This document shows positions 24,228 to 33,513 of a DNA stretch of 64,000 nt, in pieces; within the stretch, counting starts at the first letter, position 1, and each line of letters starts with the position of its first letter. Made by a program: the position numbers and the translations under genes. This stretch comes from Acidimicrobiia bacterium (GTDB taxonomy: Bacteria; Actinomycetota; Acidimicrobiia; Acidimicrobiales; Bin134), in NCBI GenBank assembly GCA_022819825.1, contig JAJEGM010000032.1, positions 81,151 to 145,150 of the forward strand. The letters run 5' to 3'. The notes below the pieces were generated by a model. The model was not told the origin of the DNA and searched no databases. It saw only the letters and a program-made list of their open reading frames with translations.

Positions 24228-26444
24228 ATGCGACTCGGACTTGAGAACGACCAGCAGCTCCTCGTAGACAGCTTCGACGAGTTCTTCGCCCGCGAGTCCA
24301 GCCCCGACCGGGTGCGCGCCGCTGAAGCCGCCGGATTCGATTCCGGGCTGTGGAGCGCGCTGGCAGCGACAGGCGCCCTGTCACTGCGCGTTCCCCCCCA
24401 CCTGGGCGGTGGCGGTGCCTCGCTGTTCGACACCTGCATCGTTCTCGAGCGGGCTGGCCGCCACCTCGCGACCGGTCCAGTTGCGGGCGCAATCGTCGCC
24501 GGCAGCCTTCTGGCCGCTTCCGGTGGGGGCGACTACCTCAATGCCGCGGTCGATGGCTGTTCTGTAGTCACGTTCGTGCCGGCCCAGCTCGACGCTGACG
24601 CTTCAAGGGTGCTTGTCGAAGGCGGGGCCCATGCCGACGCGGTGATTCTCTGGCGAGGCGACCACCTGGTTCTTGTCGCTCGCCCCGAAGTGATCGAACC
24701 TGTCAGCGACCTCGGTGCCGCCGGATTCGCGTGGTGGCCGACGGAAAGCGGCACAGCGCTCGCCACCGGACCGGAGGCCGGCCGGCTAGCGGCCGCGGGG
24801 GTTGCCGAGTGGCGCATCCTCACCGCGGCGGCGCTGGTAGGGCTAGCCAAGCGATCACTCGAACTCGCCGCCGAGTATGCGTCACACAGGATCCAGTTCG
24901 ACCGAGTCATCGCAACCTTTCAGGGGATCGCCCATCCCCTCGCCGACGCGGCCACCGAAATCGAGGGGGCGCGGCTGCTGGTGTGGGACGCAATCTGGCG
25001 CGCGGGACAGGGCCAACCCGATGCCGCCGCGACTTTCTCGATGGCCTTCGCTTGGGCTGCGGAAGCCGCAACCCGGGCCACGGGAACTGCCTTGCACACG
25101 TTCGGCGGCTACGGCCTCGCCCTCGAATACGACGTGCAACTTCACCAGCGCCGGGCCAAGGCATGGTCCGCCGTAGCCGGTGATCCGCGGTCGGCCTTGC
25201 TCGAGGTCGCCGACGGGCTGTGGGGTGAGTCTCTTACATCGCTGCCCGAGGTCGGCGATGTTCCCATCGATTTCGGCCTCGGCGAAGAGGCCGAAGCATT
25301 CCGGCAGCAGGTTAGGAAGTTCCTAGCCGATCACCCTCCCGCTTCCTACGGTTGCGACATCCGGGGGGGCTGGGACGGCCACAGCGTTGAGTTCCATCGG
25401 GCGCTTGCCTCCTCCGGCATGGCATTTGCGAATTGGCCCCCCAAGTACGGCGGTCTCCAGAAAGGACCGTACGAGATGACCGCAATGCTCCAAGAGCTCT
25501 ACAGCAGCGGGGTTTCCCTCCACCCGATCGCCAACGCTCAAATGGTGGGCCAAACAATTTTGCGCTTCGCACAGCCGGAACTGCTCGACGAGGTCATGCC
25601 CAAGCTGTGTCGTGGTGAGGTCATCACCTGCCTCGGCTACACCGAACCGGAATCAGGATCAGACGTTGCGGCAGCCAAGACCCGAGCGGTCCGTGACGGC
25701 GACGAGTGGGTGATCGACGGCCAGAAGATGTTCACCAGCGGGGCGGACATCTGCCAATACGTCTTCCTGCTCACCCGCACCGATCCGGATGCGGCCAAGC
25801 ACAAGGGGCTCACCATGTTCCTCGTACCCCTGAACAGCGAGGGCATCGAAATCCACCCCATCCACACCCTCAGCGGGGAGAAGACCAATGCCGTTTTCTA
25901 CACCGGCGTTCGAGTGCCCGACCGCTACCGCATCGGCGAAGTGAACGGCGGTATGGGCGTGATCGGGTACGCACTCGAGATCGAACATGGCGGGGGCGGT
26001 GTGGGTCTCTTTGCCCGAGCCCATGCCGATGCCCTCGACGCCGCCGTCGAGTGGGCCCGAACGAATATGTCCAACGGAGAGCCAACCCTGTCCGATCCCG
26101 TCGTTCGCACCCGTCTCGCCCGGGTGGCGACTCGGGCCCGCATCTCGGCCCTGTTCAACCTGCAATCTCTGTGGCGGGGGGCCGAGGGGCGGCCCAACCG
26201 CGGGGAAGGCCCCATGTCGAAGCTCTTCAGCGCCGAGGCCTACATTGAGGACTCGAGCGACCTCGTGGACCTAGCGGCACCCGTGTCGCTGGTGAGCGCC
26301 GGTTCGGCCGGGGCCCTGTCCGACGGTGAGCTTGAGTTCGGGTACCGGCTTTCGGCAGCAACGAGCATCTACGGCGGCTCGAGCGAGATCATGCGCAGTA
26401 TCATCGCCGAGGCCGTCCTCGGAATGCCCCGCAGCCGCAACTGA
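24228..26444 (+). CDS. Two-domain (fused) acyl-CoA dehydrogenase
   Basis: 738 residues containing two acyl-CoA dehydrogenase units. Residues 1-325 are a degenerate/short unit (FGGYGLALEYDVQLHQRRAK at its end). Residues 345-738 are a complete unit with CLGYTEPESGSDVAAAKTRA, IDGQKMFTSGAD and YGGSSEIMRSIIAEAVLGMP. It is laid out like mycobacterial FadE34, a fused version of the alpha2beta2 heterotetrameric enzymes used on steroid CoA thioesters (family knowledge). It should introduce a double bond alpha-beta to a bulky CoA ester. First gene of a rightward run ending near 34880; RBS GAGGAAGAG. Confidence 0.88.
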   Translation: MRLGLENDQQLLVDSFDEFFARESSPDRVRAAEAAGFDSGLWSALAATGALSLRVPPHLGGGGASLFDTCIVLERAGRHLATGPVAGAIVAGSLLAASGGGDYLNAAVDGCSVVTFVPAQLDADASRVLVEGGAHADAVILWRGDHLVLVARPEVIEPVSDLGAAGFAWWPTESGTALATGPEAGRLAAAGVAEWRILTAAALVGLAKRSLELAAEYASHRIQFDRVIATFQGIAHPLADAATEIEGARLLVWDAIWRAGQGQPDAAATFSMAFAWAAEAATRATGTALHTFGGYGLALEYDVQLHQRRAKAWSAVAGDPRSALLEVADGLWGESLTSLPEVGDVPIDFGLGEEAEAFRQQVRKFLADHPPASYGCDIRGGWDGHSVEFHRALASSGMAFANWPPKYGGLQKGPYEMTAMLQELYSSGVSLHPIANAQMVGQTILRFAQPELLDEVMPKLCRGEVITCLGYTEPESGSDVAAAKTRAVRDGDEWVIDGQKMFTSGADICQYVFLLTRTDPDAAKHKGLTMFLVPLNSEGIEIHPIHTLSGEKTNAVFYTGVRVPDRYRIGEVNGGMGVIGYALEIEHGGGGVGLFARAHADALDAAVEWARTNMSNGEPTLSDPVVRTRLARVATRARISALFNLQSLWRGAEGRPNRGEGPMSKLFSAEAYIEDSSDLVDLAAPVSLVSAGSAGALSDGELEFGYRLSAATSIYGGSSEIMRSIIAEAVLGMPRSRN

Positions 26445-26445
26445 C

Positions 26446-28080
26446 ATGAGCGATCTCGCCGACCGAGTTCGCACGACGGCACCCGACCTGGCAGCGCGCT
26501 ACCGAGCCGATGGGCACTGGGACGACGGCACTCTCGGCGCGCTCGTGGCCCAGCGGGTGGCCGCCCACCCCCGCCTTCCCGTGCGGATCTGGTCGGACGA
26601 CCGCCCCCACTACAGCGATGCCCGCACCCTCTTCGACCAGGCCCAACGCTTGGCCGGCGCCCTGCGTTCCAACGGGATCCGACCCGGCGACGTGGTGGCC
26701 TACCAACTCCCCAACTGGGCCGAGACGCTCACCACGCTCTGGGGTGGTGCTCTCGCAGGCGTCGTCCTTGTGCCTATCGTGCACTTCTACGGCCCCAACG
26801 AAGTTGGTTTCATCCTCCGCCAGTCGGAGGCTCGGGCGATAATCACCGTCGACCGGTGGGGCGGCACCGACCAGCTAGAAAACCTCGAGGCGTTGCGCTC
26901 TGAACTCGCCTCCCTAGAGCTGGTTGCGGTGGTGCTGGCTAGCGGATCGAAACCGCTCCCGCAGCACTCGACCCCATGGTCTTCCTTGCTGGAGGCCGAT
27001 CCCATGAAGGTGCCGGAGATGGTCGAGCCCGACCACCCGGCTGTGATCGCCTACACCTCCGGCACCACGGCCGACCCCAAGGGCGTGATGCACTCGCACC
27101 GCACCCTGTTGGCCGAGCTCCGCCAGCAATCGGGCACCTCATTCTCCCGCGACCGCCCGATGCTCAACTCATCGCCTCTGGCCCACATGGCTGGCATGCT
27201 CGGCGGTGCCCTCCAACCCCTATTCCGCGGCGAGGAAATCCACCTGATCGACCGCTGGGACCCCACCCGCGTGCTTGACATCGTTGAACGGGAGCGGATC
27301 CGTCCCGGCGGCGGCCCACCGATTTATCTCACCAGCCTGCTCGACCACCCCCGGTTCAGGGCAGCCCACCGCGAGTTGATGACGATCTTCGGCATGGGCG
27401 GCGCCCCCATCCCTAGCGCCGTGGCGGAGCGCGCCGAGGCCGAAGGCATCCGGCCGTGGCCGATCTACGGCTCAACCGAACACCCGACGATCACCCAGGC
27501 CGCTCCCGACGACCCTCCTGATGTGCGTATCCACACCTGCGGTCGACCCCGGCCCGGAGTCGAGGTCAGGTTGATCGACGATGAAGGCGGCGCGGTCGCA
27601 CCTGGGGAGCCGGGCGAGATCCTCAGCCGGGGTCCGGACTTGTTCTGCGGCTACACCGATCCGGCTCTGACCGCCCGGGCGGTGGATGCCGAGGGGTGGT
27701 ACCACACTGGTGACGTTGGCATGCTCGACGAGCGGGGCAACCTCTCGATCACTGATCGCCTAGGCGACCTCATAATCCGGGGCGGTCGTAACATCAGCGG
27801 GGTCGAGATCGAGACCCATGTGCTGCGACATCCGTCGGTTGCTGAGGCGGCGGTTATCGCCGCTCCCCACCCGACTCTTGGTGAGACGGCGTGTGCGGTG
27901 CTGCGCCTTCGCAATAGCGCGGCTCAACCCACGATCGCAGAGATCCAGCGCCAGCTGGATGCTCTCGGCGTCCCCAAGCAGAAGTGGCCGGAGTCAATTC
28001 GGATTGTCGACGACTTTCCCCGCACGCCAACCGGCAAGATCCGCAAGCATGTGCTGCGCGCAGACCTGGGCGGCCCTTAG
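26446..28080 (+). CDS. AMP-forming acyl-CoA ligase
   Basis: 544 residues. ANL superfamily motifs: the phosphate-binding loop AYTSGTTADPKGVMHSH, YGSTEH (A5), DVGMLDERGNLSITDRLGD (A7-A8), IIRGGRNISGVEIE, and the C-terminal catalytic Lys in TPTGKIRKH. It resembles the CaiC/cyclohexanecarboxylate-CoA ligase branch, with DFFPRTPTG-type ending. It activates a carboxylic acid so that the adjoining dehydrogenase and crotonase can act. It begins 1 nt after the stop of the dehydrogenase gene. Confidence 0.9.
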   Translation: MSDLADRVRTTAPDLAARYRADGHWDDGTLGALVAQRVAAHPRLPVRIWSDDRPHYSDARTLFDQAQRLAGALRSNGIRPGDVVAYQLPNWAETLTTLWGGALAGVVLVPIVHFYGPNEVGFILRQSEARAIITVDRWGGTDQLENLEALRSELASLELVAVVLASGSKPLPQHSTPWSSLLEADPMKVPEMVEPDHPAVIAYTSGTTADPKGVMHSHRTLLAELRQQSGTSFSRDRPMLNSSPLAHMAGMLGGALQPLFRGEEIHLIDRWDPTRVLDIVERERIRPGGGPPIYLTSLLDHPRFRAAHRELMTIFGMGGAPIPSAVAERAEAEGIRPWPIYGSTEHPTITQAAPDDPPDVRIHTCGRPRPGVEVRLIDDEGGAVAPGEPGEILSRGPDLFCGYTDPALTARAVDAEGWYHTGDVGMLDERGNLSITDRLGDLIIRGGRNISGVEIETHVLRHPSVAEAAVIAAPHPTLGETACAVLRLRNSAAQPTIAEIQRQLDALGVPKQKWPESIRIVDDFPRTPTGKIRKHVLRADLGGP

Positions 28081-28124
28081 GCCATGGGTGCCGTCATCGG
28101 TACGATCGAATGACCGGAGGAACA

Positions 28125-28979
28125 ATGGAGAAGCACCAACTCGAGGACGTGGTCTACGAGAAGGATGGGGGGATCGCCCGGATCATCCTCGACAATTCCG
28201 ACCAATCCAACATGCAGACCGAGGCCATGGTCTGGAGCGTGGACGAGTGTCTCGACGACGCCCAGTACGACTACGACATCAAGGTCGTCATCATCAAGGC
28301 CAACGGCGACGGGTTCTGCTCGGGCCACGACCCGAGTGGGAAGTACCCGTCGTTCATAGAGGAGCGCGAATCCGGGGGTGGCACCTGGCGGGGGCCGGCG
28401 CGGCTCTTCTTGTGGCCGGTGCTCAAGCTATGGGAGTTCCCAAAGCCCACGATCGCCCAGGTACACGGCTATTGCATCGGTGGCGGCACCACGTGGGGCC
28501 TGCTTCCCGACATCACGATCTGCGCCGACGATGCCTGGTTCCAAATGCCCATGGTTCAGAGCTTTGGGCTCCCCGGACTCGAGACCTCATTCGAGCCGTG
28601 GGTTTACATGAACTACAAGAGAGCCGCCGAGTACCTGTTCACCGCCAAGCGGGTCGAAGCCGCGGAGGCGCTCGATCACGGGCTCGTAAACCGGGTGGTG
28701 CCCCGCGACGAACTGGAGGTCACGGTGGAGGAGATGGCCGCGACAATTGCCCGGGCACCAACCATCACCCTCCAGGCGGCCAAGATGAACCTCACTCGGG
28801 CGTGGGAGACGATGGGCTTTCGCACCCACCAGCAATCGAGTAACGATCTCCAAGCAGTGGTGAGCCATAACCCGGAGTTCCGAGCGTTCATCGCCGAGCT
28901 CATCAAGAAGGTCCCCTTAGAGCGCATGGGTGAGAAGCGCCGTGACGCAACGACCGAAGATAAGCCATCTAGGCAGTGA
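28125..28979 (+). CDS. Crotonase-fold (enoyl-CoA hydratase/isomerase family) protein with atypical active site
   Basis: 284 residues. The crotonase fold is clear: CSGHDPSGKYPS oxyanion segment, QVHGYCIGGGTTWGLLPDI, FQMPMVQSFGLPGLE, AAEALDHGLVNRVVP. The first catalytic Glu expected in GGGCELA-type motifs is missing (GGGTTWG), and the second, normally in a PE pair, is Met (MPM). This means it is probably not a plain enoyl-CoA hydratase; isomerase, C-C hydrolase or dehydratase roles are possible. RBS GGAGG is 5 nt before the ATG. Lies between a CoA ligase and a P450. Confidence 0.87.
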   Translation: MEKHQLEDVVYEKDGGIARIILDNSDQSNMQTEAMVWSVDECLDDAQYDYDIKVVIIKANGDGFCSGHDPSGKYPSFIEERESGGGTWRGPARLFLWPVLKLWEFPKPTIAQVHGYCIGGGTTWGLLPDITICADDAWFQMPMVQSFGLPGLETSFEPWVYMNYKRAAEYLFTAKRVEAAEALDHGLVNRVVPRDELEVTVEEMAATIARAPTITLQAAKMNLTRAWETMGFRTHQQSSNDLQAVVSHNPEFRAFIAELIKKVPLERMGEKRRDATTEDKPSRQ

Positions 28980-29001
28980 CCAGCACCAAGGAGTCTGCGC
29001 C

Positions 29002-30231
29002 ATGCCCTCAGCCGTCGTTACGACCGATACCGAGGTGTTCACTTCGTCGGCGGCATATGCCGATGTGGAGGGGTGGCACGAGACCGTGACCCCGTTGCGG
29101 CGGGCGGCGCCGTTGGTGCGGCTGGAGGGAACGGGGATCGAGCCGGTCTGGGCCGTGCTTCGCCACGCCGAGGTGCTTGAAATCGAACGCCAAAACGAGC
29201 TCTTCACTAATTCACCCGCGTGCTCCGTCAGCCAGGCCCGCGGGGTGCTTTCCCCCGGTTACCAACAGCCATTGATGAAGACGCTCGTAGAAATGGACGG
29301 CGAGGAGCACCAGGCCCACCGGTTGGTGGTCAATCAGTGGTTCCTTCCCGGAAGCATCCGCCGCCTCGACGCCGCGATCACAGCGCGGGCCGAGGATGCG
29401 ATCGCCGACATGCGCCGACTCGGCGACTCGTGCGACTTCGCCCAAGACATCGCCCTGCGCTACCCGCTCCGCGTCATCATGTCGCTCTTCGGCGTCCCCG
29501 ACGACGACTACGACACCATGCTGCGACTCACCCAAGCACTCATGGAGGCCCATGACCCCGACTCGGCGGGATTGGGCCCCGAGACGATGATCGAGTTCTA
29601 CGAGTACTTCCGGGTCTTGGCCGAGAACCGCAGAGCCGAGCCGCGCGACGATTTGGCGAGCCTTATCGCCAACGCCGAAATCAACGGTGAACCAGTAGGC
29701 GACCTCGGTGCCTTCGGCCTCTACCTCATCGTTGCCACCGCGGGCCACGACACCACCAGCGGTGCGGTGGCCGGAGGGATGGAGGCGCTGATCAACCACC
29801 CTGAGCAACTCGAGGCGCTGCGGAGCGATCCCGACCTCTTCGCCAACGCGGCGGAGGAGATCATTCGCTGGGTGAGCCCGGTGAAGCACTTCCTGCGGAC
29901 CGCTCAGAACGACTATGAGCTTGGGGGAGTGCAGATCCAGGGGGGCGACCGCGTCCTCCTCTCATACCCGTCGGCCAACCGAGACGAGCTCATGTTCGAC
30001 GATCCCATGGCATTCGACGTCGCACGCCCCAACGCCGATCGGCATGTCGCATTCGGCTTTGGGCGCCACCATTGCCTCGGCGCGCACTTGGCCCGGCTCG
30101 AGGTTGCGAAATTCTTCGAGCTGTTGATCCCCCGACTCCAAAGCGTGGAGGCCACCGGGCCCTGCCAAAACTTGAAGTCAAGCATGGTGAGCGGTCCCAT
30201 CAGCCTCCCGATCACCTACCAGATGCGCTGA
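29002..30231 (+). CDS. Cytochrome P450
   Basis: 409-residue soluble bacterial P450. The I-helix motif is AGHDTTSGAVAGG, the K-helix ExxR is in AEEIIRWVSPVKHF, and the heme ligand is C358 in FGFGRHHCLGAHLAR. Length and motifs match actinobacterial P450s such as the CYP125/CYP142 type that oxidise sterol side chains, but the substrate cannot be read from these motifs. It needs ferredoxin and a reductase, neither of which is in the window. RBS AAGGAG precedes the ATG at 29002. Confidence 0.92.
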   Translation: MPSAVVTTDTEVFTSSAAYADVEGWHETVTPLRRAAPLVRLEGTGIEPVWAVLRHAEVLEIERQNELFTNSPACSVSQARGVLSPGYQQPLMKTLVEMDGEEHQAHRLVVNQWFLPGSIRRLDAAITARAEDAIADMRRLGDSCDFAQDIALRYPLRVIMSLFGVPDDDYDTMLRLTQALMEAHDPDSAGLGPETMIEFYEYFRVLAENRRAEPRDDLASLIANAEINGEPVGDLGAFGLYLIVATAGHDTTSGAVAGGMEALINHPEQLEALRSDPDLFANAAEEIIRWVSPVKHFLRTAQNDYELGGVQIQGGDRVLLSYPSANRDELMFDDPMAFDVARPNADRHVAFGFGRHHCLGAHLARLEVAKFFELLIPRLQSVEATGPCQNLKSSMVSGPISLPITYQMR

Positions 30232-30255
30232 GTCCGCCACCGATAGGAGTACCGC

Positions 30256-30777
30256 ATGAGCGATGCCAGCGAGGAACGACTCGACGCACTTGAAGCCCGC
30301 CTCACCCGGGCCGAGGATGAGCTTGCGGTGCATCGGCTGATCGTCCGCTACGGGCTGGCCGTCGACGCCGGGGAGGCCGACGCGGCCATGGAACTGTTCA
30401 CCGACGACACGGTGTACGAAGTGGCCGCGGTGGGCACCGGTATGGACGGCGACACGGATCGAACCTTTGTGATGAAGGGGCGGGACGCCGTGGGACAGAT
30501 GGTGCGCTCTGATGTCCACCAGGGGTTGTTGCCCAACGCCGCGCACACGCCAGGGCCAGTGGTGGTTGAAGTCGACGGCGACCGGGCCCGGGCCACCGGC
30601 TACACCCGCATCTATCACCGCCGAGGCGAAGACGACTTCATCCTCTTCCGCCTGGCGGTGAACCACTACGAGTGCGTGAAACTCGACGGAAATTGGCTGA
30701 TCGACCGCCGGCGCAGCGATGTGCTGGGATCGGCAACAGTCCAAGACCTCATGCGGCTCGGCCTGGCGAAACCATGA
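30256..30777 (+). CDS. SnoaL-like/NTF2-fold protein
   Basis: 173 residues. A helical N-terminus (LEARLTRAEDELAVHRLIV) leads to an NTF2-like cone. YGLAVDAGEADAAMELFTDD carries the usual acidic residue, NAAHTPGPVVVEVDGDRA follows, and the fold ends NHYECVKLDGNWLIDRR. The family includes steroid delta-isomerases, BaiE-type bile acid dehydratases, and small subunits of ring-hydroxylating dioxygenases. It is placed directly before a Rieske oxygenase alpha-subunit gene. It could be a dehydratase or isomerase, or a partner of that oxygenase. Confidence 0.8.
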   Translation: MSDASEERLDALEARLTRAEDELAVHRLIVRYGLAVDAGEADAAMELFTDDTVYEVAAVGTGMDGDTDRTFVMKGRDAVGQMVRSDVHQGLLPNAAHTPGPVVVEVDGDRARATGYTRIYHRRGEDDFILFRLAVNHYECVKLDGNWLIDRRRSDVLGSATVQDLMRLGLAKP

Positions 30778-30810
30778 TGAGCGCAGTGTCGCCTGTGGGA
30801 GGATGATCCG

Positions 30811-32217
30811 ATGGCAGCGACAGCCACCATCTCGTTGCCGGGTGAAGTGCCCGAGCAGTGGGCTCTGGGCGACTGGACCGTGCCCAAGGGCCGCTATTTG
30901 GATCCCGACTTTCTCGCTCTCGAATACGAGCGACTATTCCCCTGCGTTTGGCAGATGGCGTGTCGCGAGGAAGAGCTCCCCGAACCCGGGAGTTTCTACG
31001 AGTACACGATCGGGCGGCAATCGATACTCGTGGTGCGACAGGTGGATGGTTCGCTCGCCGCGCTCCACAATGCCTGCTCGCATCGGGGGATGCGCATTAT
31101 CGGCGGCGCTGGTCGGGTCGACGAATTCCGCTGCCGGTTCCACGGCTGGCGCTACGGGCTCGACGGTGCCAACACGTTCATGTTCATGGAGGAAGAGTTC
31201 GCCGAGCGCCCGGTGGAGTGCCGGAATCTGCGAGCCGTGCATGTCGACACATGGGGCGGCTGGGTGTTCGTTCACATGGGCGACGAGCCCGAGCCGCTGC
31301 TCGACTGGCTCGACCCTCTTCCAACGCTCCTTGCCCCATTCAACCTCGAGGGGATGCGCTACGCCTGGCGAAAGAGCACGGTCGTGCCCTCGAATTGGAA
31401 GACGCTCCTCGATGCTTTTGTCGAGGGTTGGCACAACGTGGGGACTCATCCCCAGATGCTGCGGGTGGACGAGGGGGATCCGCCCTCGGCCCGGCCCGCG
31501 ACCGTCGAGGAGTTCGCCCACGGGGCGTGGACCCCGTCGGTTATGTATCGAAACCACTCGCGTTTCATCTACCAACCCCGTCCGTTCACCGGAGTCGTCG
31601 ATCCCGGGCGCGCCGAGCGAGTGTCCCGTCCCGAATACTTCGCGACGATGATGGCCTACCAGAACAAGCACATCGGGTCGCTGGCCACCGAACGCGACGT
31701 CCGTGCCGCCCGTTCGCTCGTCGGCCGCGACATCGACGGTCCGGTTTTCCCCGCCTACCTACAGGCCTGCAAGGAGTTCGCTCAGAAAGAAGGGGTGGAG
31801 GGGTACCCCGACATGACCGTTGAGGAGTTCAACGCGGGCAACGGCGACTGGCATGTCACTCCCACGATGGTGTTCTTGGTAGAGCAGTCGTGCTTGCTCG
31901 GCTACCGCATGCGCCCGAATGGAGACGACCCCGACTCGTGCATCTGGGACGTCTACTCGCTCGAGCACTTCCGTTCCGACGAGGTGCCCGACACCAAGTG
32001 GGAGCACTACCCCGTCTGGCGAGACCACGATTGGGGCCAGCTGATCACCCAGGATCTCAAAAACCTCGGCGACATCCAGCGGGGAATGCACAGCCAGGGC
32101 TTTCAAGAACTCTGGATCAACATGAAGCAGGAAGGGGCGGTGATCAACCATCACCGCATCGCCGACCGGTTCCTGTTCGGAGTCGACCACGGTGAGCCGC
32201 CGCCGTTCGAGATGTAG
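30811..32217 (+). CDS. Rieske ring-hydroxylating oxygenase, alpha subunit
   Basis: 468 residues. The Rieske [2Fe-2S] ligands are in NACSHRGM (C-x-H) and CRFHGWRYGL (C-x-x-H). The mononuclear iron site is in DAFVEGWHNVGTHPQM (two His), with a distal Asp in a segment such as CIWDVYSLE. It is an aromatic or alicyclic hydroxylase of the two-component or three-component type. No beta subunit, ferredoxin or reductase is encoded beside it unless the preceding SnoaL-like gene takes the beta role. A GGGAGG-type RBS lies about 10 nt upstream. Confidence 0.9.
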   Translation: MAATATISLPGEVPEQWALGDWTVPKGRYLDPDFLALEYERLFPCVWQMACREEELPEPGSFYEYTIGRQSILVVRQVDGSLAALHNACSHRGMRIIGGAGRVDEFRCRFHGWRYGLDGANTFMFMEEEFAERPVECRNLRAVHVDTWGGWVFVHMGDEPEPLLDWLDPLPTLLAPFNLEGMRYAWRKSTVVPSNWKTLLDAFVEGWHNVGTHPQMLRVDEGDPPSARPATVEEFAHGAWTPSVMYRNHSRFIYQPRPFTGVVDPGRAERVSRPEYFATMMAYQNKHIGSLATERDVRAARSLVGRDIDGPVFPAYLQACKEFAQKEGVEGYPDMTVEEFNAGNGDWHVTPTMVFLVEQSCLLGYRMRPNGDDPDSCIWDVYSLEHFRSDEVPDTKWEHYPVWRDHDWGQLITQDLKNLGDIQRGMHSQGFQELWINMKQEGAVINHHRIADRFLFGVDHGEPPPFEM

Positions 32218-32289
32218 CCCTTGGAGTGAACAATCACACTCTGTGTGTTCTGTTGTTCCATCAAGCCCTCACGCACTACCCTCGACGGA

Positions 32290-33513
32290 ATGGACCTGGA
32301 GTTGGGGCCTCACCACGCGCAGTTGCGCGAGGACGTCCGCGCCTTTCTCGACGAGCACTGGCCCGCCGATGACGAAAAAGCGTTTCGTCAACGCGCGATC
32401 GACCGAGGCCTCATTTATCGGCACGTGCCGAGGGATTACGGCGGCTCCGAGCAGCCCACCGACCCGATTGCCGACGACATAATCGAGCAAGAGTTCACCG
32501 ATCGACGCGCCCCCCTGGGAATAGTCGGCGAGGGGCCCGACATGATCGTACCCACGCTCCTCTCCCAAGGCACCGAGGACCAGCGCAGAGAGTTCATCGC
32601 GCCCACGCTGCTCGGCGACATCATTTGGTGCCAGGGATACAGCGAGCCCACTGCCGGCAGCGATCTCGCATCCCTCAAGAGTCGGGCTGAACTCGACGGA
32701 GATGAGTGGGTGATCCATGGCCACAAGGTTTGGAACACCGGAGCGCATAACGCCCACTGGATGTTCGGCCTGTTCCGAACTGAACCCGAGAATCCCCGCC
32801 ATGGGGGCCTGACCTTCCTCCTGATACCCATGGACCAACCGGGAATCGAGGTTCAGCCGATCAAGGCGATGACGGGCCATCACGAGTTCAATGAGGTCTT
32901 TCTGGAAGGTGCCCGCACCCCGGTGCGCTACACCGTCGGCGAGCGGGGCAACGGCTGGGCCGTGTCGCGAAACCTTCTGGTCCACGAACGAAATCTGATG
33001 GGTTTCCGCTCTCAGCAGCTCTTCAACAGCATCGTCGACCGGGCCAGAGACACCATTATCGGCGGCGGGTCTGCGCTTGAAGACCGCACGCTCCGCCGCA
33101 CCTTGGTCGACCTTGAAGCCGACCTGTTAGCAGCTCGATATTCCCGATATCGGGCCCTTTCCAACGTCAAGCGGGGAGGCGACCCGAACGCGGCGCTGGC
33201 CGGGGTCGTCAAGAAACTCCATGCCACCAAACTCGTCAAGCAATTGGTGCAAGTCGGCATCGATCTGGCCGGAGCCGACGAGGCCCTGCGCGATCCTGGC
33301 GACGCAACGGTCGATCTCGGTCGAGCCAATGAGCCGGGAGGATGGGCCCTGAACTACATGTTCACCCATGCGGTTGCCATCGGCGGAGGCGCGCCCAACA
33401 TCCAGCGCAACATCATTGGTGAGCGCGGGTTGGGACTTCCCCGCGATCTGCGCACGCCAACAGTGGAAACCGCTCGCACATCAAACCCGAACCGCGGAGA
33501 TGGCCCCTCATGA
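32290..33513 (+). CDS. Acyl-CoA dehydrogenase (large, alpha-type)
   Basis: 407 residues. QGYSEPTAGSDLASLKSRAE and HGHKVWNTGAHNAHWMFGLF are FAD/substrate motifs. The C-terminus is IGGGAPNIQRNIIGERGLGL. It resembles the catalytic alpha partner of heteromeric steroid-type dehydrogenases. The partner is probably the shorter dehydrogenase at 34896; an HpaB/AbfD-fold gene sits between them, overlapping this gene by ATGA. The start at MDLELGPHH is chosen over an upstream frame rich in Cys/Ser. Confidence 0.88.
   Translation: MDLELGPHHAQLREDVRAFLDEHWPADDEKAFRQRAIDRGLIYRHVPRDYGGSEQPTDPIADDIIEQEFTDRRAPLGIVGEGPDMIVPTLLSQGTEDQRREFIAPTLLGDIIWCQGYSEPTAGSDLASLKSRAELDGDEWVIHGHKVWNTGAHNAHWMFGLFRTEPENPRHGGLTFLLIPMDQPGIEVQPIKAMTGHHEFNEVFLEGARTPVRYTVGERGNGWAVSRNLLVHERNLMGFRSQQLFNSIVDRARDTIIGGGSALEDRTLRRTLVDLEADLLAARYSRYRALSNVKRGGDPNAALAGVVKKLHATKLVKQLVQVGIDLAGADEALRDPGDATVDLGRANEPGGWALNYMFTHAVAIGGGAPNIQRNIIGERGLGLPRDLRTPTVETARTSNPNRGDGPS

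Noticed and set aside
30256..30777. Calling the SnoaL-like gene the Rieske dioxygenase beta subunit outright
   Set aside because: Position fits, but sequence features do not separate beta subunits from isomerases or dehydratases of the same fold.
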